Made by a program: the position numbers and the translations under genes
Notes under the pieces: generated by a model
The model's database searches: none
Told to the model about the DNA's origin: nothing
What the model saw: only the letters and a program-made list of their open reading frames with translations
Part shown: positions 57,980 to 64,000 of the stretch, piece by piece
Layout: each line of letters begins with the position of its first letter
How positions within the stretch are numbered: position 1 is the first letter of the stretch
Assembly (NCBI RefSeq): GCF_012489685.1
Contig: NC_080043.1
Span: 63,419,920 to 63,483,919 of the forward strand
DNA length: 64,000 bases
From: Lotus japonicus
Taxonomy: Eukaryota > Streptophyta > Magnoliopsida > Fabales > Fabaceae
Direction: 5' to 3'

Positions 57980-60670
57980 TTAAGGGTTTACAAATAAATC
58001 GGGGTGTGACTCCCGCATCTTATCCTCTAACTCCCAGGTCGCGTCACCAGTCTCTTGGTTCCACACGACCTTCACTAAAGGCACCTCCTTGTTTCTTAAG
58101 CGCTTTATGCTTCGGTCGACGATCTTGATGGGTGGCACCTCCATTGTCAGATCATCTCTCAGCTGTATGTCGTCTGGCGTAATCACATGCGAATCATCTG
58201 CCATGTACTTCCGCAACTGCGACACATGAAGAACGTCATGGATGTTGGATAGAAACGGTGGTAGGGCGATCCTGTACGCCACCGGTCCAACTCGCTCCGT
58301 GATCTGGTACGGCCCAATAAACTTCGGAGTAAGCTTCTTGGACTTGATTGCCCTTCCGACACCTGTCATCGGGGTAACCCGCAAGAAGACATGGTCTCCG
58401 GCCTGAAATTCCAACTCCTTTCGTCGGTTGTCGGCGTAACTCTTTTGGCGACTCTGCGCGGTTCTCATCTTTTCCTGAATTCTCCTGACTTCCTCGGTGG
58501 TCTGTTGCACCAATTCCGGGCCAATCACCAAATTTTCCCCATCTTGATGCCAGCATAAGGGCGTACGACACCTCCGACCGTACAAAGCTTCGTAAGGTGC
58601 CATGCCGATGCTCGCATGGAAACTATTGTTGTAAGTGAATTCGATCAACGGCAGCATCTCATCCCAACTGCCCTTGTGATCCAACACACAGGCCCGTAGC
58701 AAATCTTCCAGCGACTGGATTGTCCTCTCTGTCTGCCCATCGGTTTGCGGATGATAGGCAGAGCTCAATTTCAACTTAGTTCTGAGGGCCTGCTGCAAGG
58801 CTCCCCAAAAGTGAGAGGTAAACCTCGGATTTCTGTCTGACACGATGCTGGTCGGTACACCATGTAGACGCACAACCTCAGCCACATAAATCTCCGCCAA
58901 TTTCTCCACCTTGTACTTCAGGTTGATCGGGATAAAATGAGCGGTCTTTGTCAAACGATCAACAACAACCCAAATTGCATCGAACTTCCTCCGAGTTAAA
59001 GGTAAAGCCGTCACGAAGTCCATAGAAATACTGTCCCACTTCCACTCTGGGACATCTAGTGGTTGCAGCTTCCCTGCGGGCTTCTGATGCTCTACCTTCG
59101 CTTTCTGACATGTCAAGCAAGTAGAAACATACTCAGCAACCTGCTTCTTCATCCCAGACCACCAGAAGTGAAGTTTCAAGTCCTGATACATCTTGTTCAT
59201 TCCGGGATGGATACTCAGTCTACTCTTGTGTCCTTCATCCAGGATCAATCTTCTCATCTCTACATCGTCAGGCACACATATCCGTCCCTGGCATCGCAGA
59301 ATATTGTCGTTCCCAATAGAGAACTCTGGTGCCTTTCCCTGAGTCACACGGTCTCGCCACTCAGCTATCCCTTCATCAGTCTCTTGTCTAGACTTGATCT
59401 CTTCCAAAAGTCCACTTGACACCGTCACCATTCCGAAACTCAGTCTTCCTGGTGCGAGCTTAACGTCCAAGCTCAGATCTCGGAAAGCCTCCAACAGTTC
59501 TAACTCCTTGACCATCATTGAGGACACATGTATAGCCTTCCGGCTGAGAGCGTCGGCTACGACATTGCTTTTCCCCGGATGGTACTGTAGAGTGAACTCA
59601 TAGTCCTGAAGGAATTCCATCCACCTCCGCTGCCTCATGTTCAGATCCTTCTGATCAAATAGGTACTTTAAACTCTTATGATCGCTGTAGATCTTGAATG
59701 TACTGCCATAGAGGTAGTGTCTCCAAATCTTGAGAGCATAAACTATGGCAGCCAACTCCAAGTCATGTGTGGGGTAGTTCTTCTCATGAGTCTTCAACTG
59801 CCTTGAAGCATAGGCAATTGCTTTCTTATCTTGCATCATTACACACCCCAAACCATTGTGTGACGCATCACAGTACACGTCATAAGGTTCTCCTTCCTTA
59901 GGTAAAGCTAGTATGGGTGCGGTGGTCAGCCGCTTCTTCAACTCTTGGAAACTAGCCTCACACTTCTCCGTCCACGCAAACGGTTGATTTTTCTTCGTCA
60001 ACTGGGTCAACGGCGAAGTCAACTTTGCATAATCTTTGACGAATCGTCTATAGTAGCCAGCAAGCCCAACAAAGCTTCTGATGTCGCTTGCCGTCTTAGG
60101 TTGCTCCCATGACAGAATCGTCTCAATCTTGCTAGGGTCCACTGCCACACCCTGACTTGATATGACATGACCTAGGAACTTCACCTCTTCCATCCAGAAT
60201 TCACACTTCGAGCCGTTAGCATATAGCTCCTTCTCCCGCAATACTCCTAGCACTTGACGCAAATGCTCTTCATGCTCTTCCTTACTCTTCGAGTAGATCA
60301 AAATATCATCAATAAACACCACCACGAACTTGTCCAGGAATGGCCTGAACACTCTGTTCATGTAGTCCATAAACACTGCGGGTGCATTAGTAACCCCAAA
60401 CGGCATCACAAGATATTCATAATGCCAGTATCGGGTCCTGAATGCGGTCTTCTGGATGTCCGATTCCTTGACTCGGATCTGATGGTATCCTGACTTAAGA
60501 TCTATCTTCGAGAAGATCACCGCTCCTCTAAGTTGATCCATCAAGTCGTCTATCCGAGGCATCGGATAACGGTTCTTCACTGTCACCTTATTCAGCTGCC
60601 GGTAATCCACACACAATCTGGACTTCCCATCCTTCTTCTTTACCAATAGCACAGGTGCACACAAACGCAC
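57980..60670 (-). pseudogene. pol of gypsy element 2, lacking gag, protease and the first part of reverse transcriptase
   Basis: The 896-codon frame is open to the stop at 57980. It begins in reverse transcriptase at '[11 protein letters not shown]', with only a few unrelated residues ahead of it (start codon shown at 60670 is an ATG-like alternative in leader sequence, not a native start). The rest is complete: YXDD-equivalent [10 protein letters not shown], RNase H ([11 protein letters not shown]), integrase zinc finger ([11 protein letters not shown] ... CLTCQKAK), DDE core ([32 protein letters not shown]) and chromodomain-like tail ([18 protein letters not shown]). The second Asp motif reads SDRN rather than SDRD, the catalytic Asp itself kept. 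The loss of gag and the RT start points to one internal deletion. Without gag no particle can form. Confidence 0.93.
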
Positions 60671-60963
60671 ACAGGCGAACGTCTAGGGGCGCAAAAGGGA
60701 TTCCAAAGCCCACTCTTCCTTCGATTGACATTCCATCAATCGATCACAGAGTTCAAACATCTTAATATAATCAAACACTTAGTCTCAAGTATCACGGCAA
60801 TGATACTAACTACAGACAATCTCACTGCAAAGCAAACATCTTAGCAAACAAGTCTACCCAACCTCACCGCGGAACTTTGAAAACATCTTTATCAAAACAA
60901 AGCATCAACGAGTTCAGAAACTCGTAAGCCCAAAACCCTTAGTGCTCTGGTTTCTCAACCAGA
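60671..60963 (-). other. Leader of gypsy element 2 up to the deletion point
   Basis: This is about 290 bp of non-coding leader between the primer site and the truncated pol. No gag sequence is recognisable. The join near 60660-60680 contains a short repeated motif (GCACAGG / GCACACAGG), which may have guided the deletion. Confidence 0.7.
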
Positions 60964-60975
60964 GCTCTGATACCA
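60964..60975 (-). other. Primer binding site, tRNA-iMet (gypsy element 2)
   Basis: TGGTATCAGAGC on the minus strand, three bases from the LTR end (60979), as in gypsy element 1. Confidence 0.9.
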
Positions 60976-60978
60976 CAA

Positions 60979-63691
60979 TGTAACGCCCCGATTTCTCGAG
61001 TGTTACACAGTAACTAATTAACCAATTTTCGTAAAGAGTTTTCGTCGATTCACTTATTAATCTTCAATTAATGACAAACCTTTCATTTTACGAAAACTCT
61101 TGAAACATAACCTTTCCAAAAACACGCGGAAGTAACCAACATCGTAAAACTTTTTAAATAACCAACTGTAAAGAGTACGAATCAAAGGCCTGAATGAAAA
61201 TAAAGATTACATCAAAACTTGTTCATTCGAATTTAAGCAATAAAATTGTTCGATACCAACACTTCGGAAACTCTCAACCCCAACAGAAAACAAAAGACTC
61301 TCAACCAAAACCCTATTCCTTAGCCTCTTCCTCTTCCTCTGAAGTGTAGTCGTCCTCCGGTATTGGCACGTCACGTAGCATCAACTCCCAAGAATGAGTC
61401 ATCGCCATTATCTTCACGACCATCTACCCCCCCCAAATAAACACATAGCAAACAAGCAGGGTCAGGTCCAACAAAAGAATGATAATGACAAAATCAACAA
61501 CAACATATATAATATAAGTACATTATATGTCTTTTATGGGAAAGAGTCAGTTACTAACGGAATCTCACTTCACACAACCCACCAAAACTTCCATGGCCAT
61601 CTTCGTGCTTCCGCAGAGGCACGGTTATCACGGTGACCGCAGTCAACCAAATCACGTGGAGCCGCAATGATCCACAAAAGTTCACGGAGACCGCAGTCAA
61701 CCAAATCACGTGAAGCCACACCGGCCCACAAGGTTCACGGGAGACCGCAGTCAACCCAAATAACTCCCTCGCGTGCAAGGTACCATCGTTCTCATGGTCC
61801 ATAGTCTCACTAGACCTATGACCGTTTTATCACATTTACTTGCAAGCGAGTTATAAATTCATTCTCTTGGTGTTTAAGGCTCTAATGTCAATCCTAGAGT
61901 CTTATGAGTTAATATCGTATCAGATTACAACGTCAAGAAATAACAGTCACACTAGGAGGAATTACCGCTGGGTGAGCGACCTCCTAAACAAGTCACAACT
62001 AAACTTCATGCAAAGCATAGAAATAATCAGGGCCTCCCAAATTCACAAATTATTTACAAATTCCAGAGGCTCAGTTTACAGATATCATCATATAAAAATC
62101 TCACAAAGGTCCCTAATCACATGTTACTAACATTTCCAACAATTTCTCAAATTTAGTGTTTTTGGACAACAGGTGCAGCGTGTACTAAAAATGGTCTACA
62201 GACCGCAATACTTAGCCACAAAATTCACATGATACATGACTGGAAAGATAATTCGAAACTCTACACTTTTATAGTTTATCACTTTTCCATTTGAGATCCA
62301 GAATTAGGTGATATTAGGCCTTAAAGCTTGCTGTCCGGTACAGGAAGAACAGCAGGTGCAACAGTCACTAAGATCGACCTCCAGACCTCATTACTAGACC
62401 AAAAATTATGTTCTTTATATGCATAGAAAGCCAATTCGCAAATCTACAATTTTCCAGTTTATCTCTTTTTCATTTGAGACCCCGAATTAGGTGTAATTAA
62501 GCTCCAAAACTCGCTGTCCAGTACAGGAAACTGGCAGAGATACTTTTGCCTTCAAATTAATTTTTCAACCATTCAAGTCCCAGAGTTTTAAACCATATTC
62601 CAGCAGCAAGAACCACATATCATATATCATATATCATGCTTAAATTTCCAGAACCAAGATAACCATCAATTCTAGCACAAAAGGCAGATCTAAGCATATA
62701 AATCTTCAATCATTTTAATCAAGCAAAGTCATAGAAGAAACGGTAGTTGTAGTGATGATTAATGGAGAATCATGGCATCAAAATTTCATCTCAAATCAGA
62801 AGCAAAACATCAAGATCTCAAGGCAGAAAAAAAACAGCAAGCATCATGAACACAAAACTCTTGCAAAAGCAATCATGTTCAAGGCTTTTCTCATAGTAAA
62901 ACATGGCAAATACCCTAGGCAATCTACCCAATCCTAGGACCAGCCCTTACCTTTGTCCTTAGGCTTGAAGAAAAGATGAAATTGAAGAGCAAGGTTCTGG
63001 TTTCTCTCCTCTTCTCCCACGGGTGACCTTCCTCTCTCCCTCTCGCTCGCGAACTCCTTCTCCCTCTTGTGCGAACACGTCGACGGTGGTGGGGCTTGGG
63101 ACGGTGACGGCTAGGGTGCAAGGGGAAAGTTTCTCTCACTCTTTCTCCTCTGTTTTACGTGTTTCAGAAGTGCACCAGGTTTCTTTCTTCAGAATAGTGT
63201 GAAAAGAAACCCCTTTCCCCCCCAAAACCCTACATAGCCCGCGTCCCCTCTCTCCCTCTCTTGGGCTAGGGTTTGTTTTCCTTCAAGCCCGACCCAAGTC
63301 AAAACCCTTGACCCCATCACTTAAGAACTTACTCAGGTCTGAAACTAATCAAAACCCTCAGCCCTTTTTAGTAATATCACGATCAAACTCGGAATTGAAA
63401 GGAAACAAATCAATTAAATCCGCTGGTACTGTACAGCCAGGACCATCGTCACTAAACCGATGATATCTCGAGCTACAGAGGTCGGAATGACCTGATTCCA
63501 CTTCGAGAATTTTCTAGACTTAAAGGGCTACAACTCTCATGAAGGAAGTTTTCCCAAATGAAGTCTTTAAGACCCTCTAAAAATTCACCCAAGTTGACTG
63601 TTCTAATCTGCCAGCTATCAAACATTAACTAAAACTTCAATTTTATTCGAACTTCCATAAAATTGTTCCAAGTTGAACTTAGGGCCTTACA
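60979..63691 (-). mobile_element. 5' LTR of gypsy element 2 (2713 bp)
   Basis: It has the same length and ends as the 3' LTR with about 17 base differences by hand count and no net gap. A cluster of changes lies near 63555-63570. It abuts the target duplication TAAAG at 63692. Confidence 0.95.
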
Positions 63692-64000
63692 TAAAGAGCC
63701 TTGTTGGTTTCATCCTTGGTTTTGGGTTCAGCTTCGATTCTGTCAGTTGAAATCGATACCCAGTTCCAGTGTTTGCACCCAGCAGATTCACAAAGGACTT
63801 CTCAGTGATGATTATCCTCCTTCCAGCTATGTAGGGGACAACTTGAGTATCATCACAATCCGCGTGTTTCCAGCAGAATTCCTTGACCAATTTGTCATAA
63901 ATTGGTCCTCTAAGCCGGTTGAAGTACTCTTCCCATCCCTAAGCTTGAACTTCAGGATGCAGGTCATACCCATTTTCAGCTATATTGTCCAGGTCGAATC
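63692..64000 (-). pseudogene. Envelope-like gene B, N-terminal fragment (continues past the right edge)
   Basis: The minus strand shows 'FDLDNIAENGYDLHPEV' (about 63950-63999), an in-frame TAG at 63939-63941, then 'GWEEYFNRLRGPIYDKLVKE' and 'RRIIITEKSFVNLLG'. The frame is broken at 63691 by gypsy element 2 and continues at 55230. The stop, the insertion and the frameshift near 55140 make gene B a pseudogene. The start codon is off the edge. Confidence 0.8.

Larger units (their letters stand above)
55231..63691 (-). mobile_element. Gypsy element 2: deleted chromovirus, complete LTRs, inserted in envelope-like gene B
   Basis: The element is 8461 bp, with two LTRs of 2713 bp each (55231-57943 and 60979-63691) and a 5-bp target duplication TAAAG (55226-55230 and 63692-63696). 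It lies on the minus strand: primer site 60964-60975, leader, pol 60670-57980, polypurine tract 57944-57957. Gag, protease and the start of reverse transcriptase are missing, so it cannot move alone. The LTRs differ at about 17 sites by hand (about 0.6%), so the insertion is recent. Its pol is close to that of gypsy element 1, but the LTRs are shorter and different in sequence. Confidence 0.95.
50300..64000 (-). mobile_element. Sirevirus-type element, copy B (3' part; continues past the right edge)
   Basis: On the minus strand, from right to left: envelope-like gene B (split by gypsy element 2), a spacer with three polypurine tracts and a plus-strand antisense gene, and the 3' LTR (51505-50300). 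Gag and pol would lie beyond the right edge. Multiple polypurine tracts and the envelope-like gene support Sirevirus affinity. The element appears to be inserted in an older relative, because gene A abuts its LTR at 50299/50300. The other target duplication is out of the window. Confidence 0.8.

Overview
The window is repeat DNA from a plant nuclear genome, almost certainly a eudicot and probably a legume. The case rests on Sirevirus-type Ty1/copia elements with an envelope-like gene, a chromodomain Ty3/gypsy family with tRNA-iMet primer sites, a Cassandra-like 5S-carrying LTR and an L1-type LINE. The legume assignment is inference from family resemblance. I found no convincing host gene: nearly every base lies in, or between the fragments of, nested retrotransposons.

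Layout. 1-7356 is the 5' part of Sirevirus copy 1 (minus strand, running off the left edge), split by a solo gypsy LTR at 2182-6025. 7357-10799 is a decayed Ty1/copia element (partial LTR, primer site, gag, protease, integrase). 10800-30530 is Sirevirus copy 2 (plus strand), with both LTRs, gag-pol and an envelope-like gene; three solo gypsy LTRs (12785-16495, 17291-20894, 23193-27126) sit in its coding region, each with a clean 5-bp target duplication. 30531-31440 is a further Sirevirus-like LTR fragment, then an ATT microsatellite. About 32.1-35.45 kb is a degenerate LINE. 35.45-38.6 kb looks like LTR/leader of a Tat/Ogre-like gypsy element, ending in a tRNA-Arg-type primer site. 38691-38912 is a Cassandra-like LTR with a 5S rRNA-derived core.

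38913-49225 is gypsy element 1 (minus strand), a young chromovirus with 3.7-kb LTRs whose gag-pol frame is open except for one UAG. Its upstream LTR is cut short at 49225, where a broken envelope-like gene (49226-50299) begins. 50300-64000 is the 3' part of a third Sirevirus (copy B, minus strand): LTR, three polypurine tracts, a plus-strand coiled-coil gene antisense to the element (52277-52669), and an envelope-like gene split by gypsy element 2 (55231-63691; two 2713-bp LTRs, TSD TAAAG, gag and protease deleted).

How the parts relate. The four ~3.6-3.9 kb insertions have LTR ends matching those of gypsy element 1 and are best read as solo LTRs of that family. Hand-counted LTR differences (about 2% for Sirevirus copy 2, about 0.5-0.6% for gypsy elements 1 and 2) fit older Sireviruses invaded by younger gypsy elements. 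The most notable signals are the UAG-CAA-UUA leaky-stop context joining pol to the envelope-like frame in copy 2, the promoter-equipped antisense gene in copy B, and the different minisatellites carried in the middle of otherwise related LTRs.
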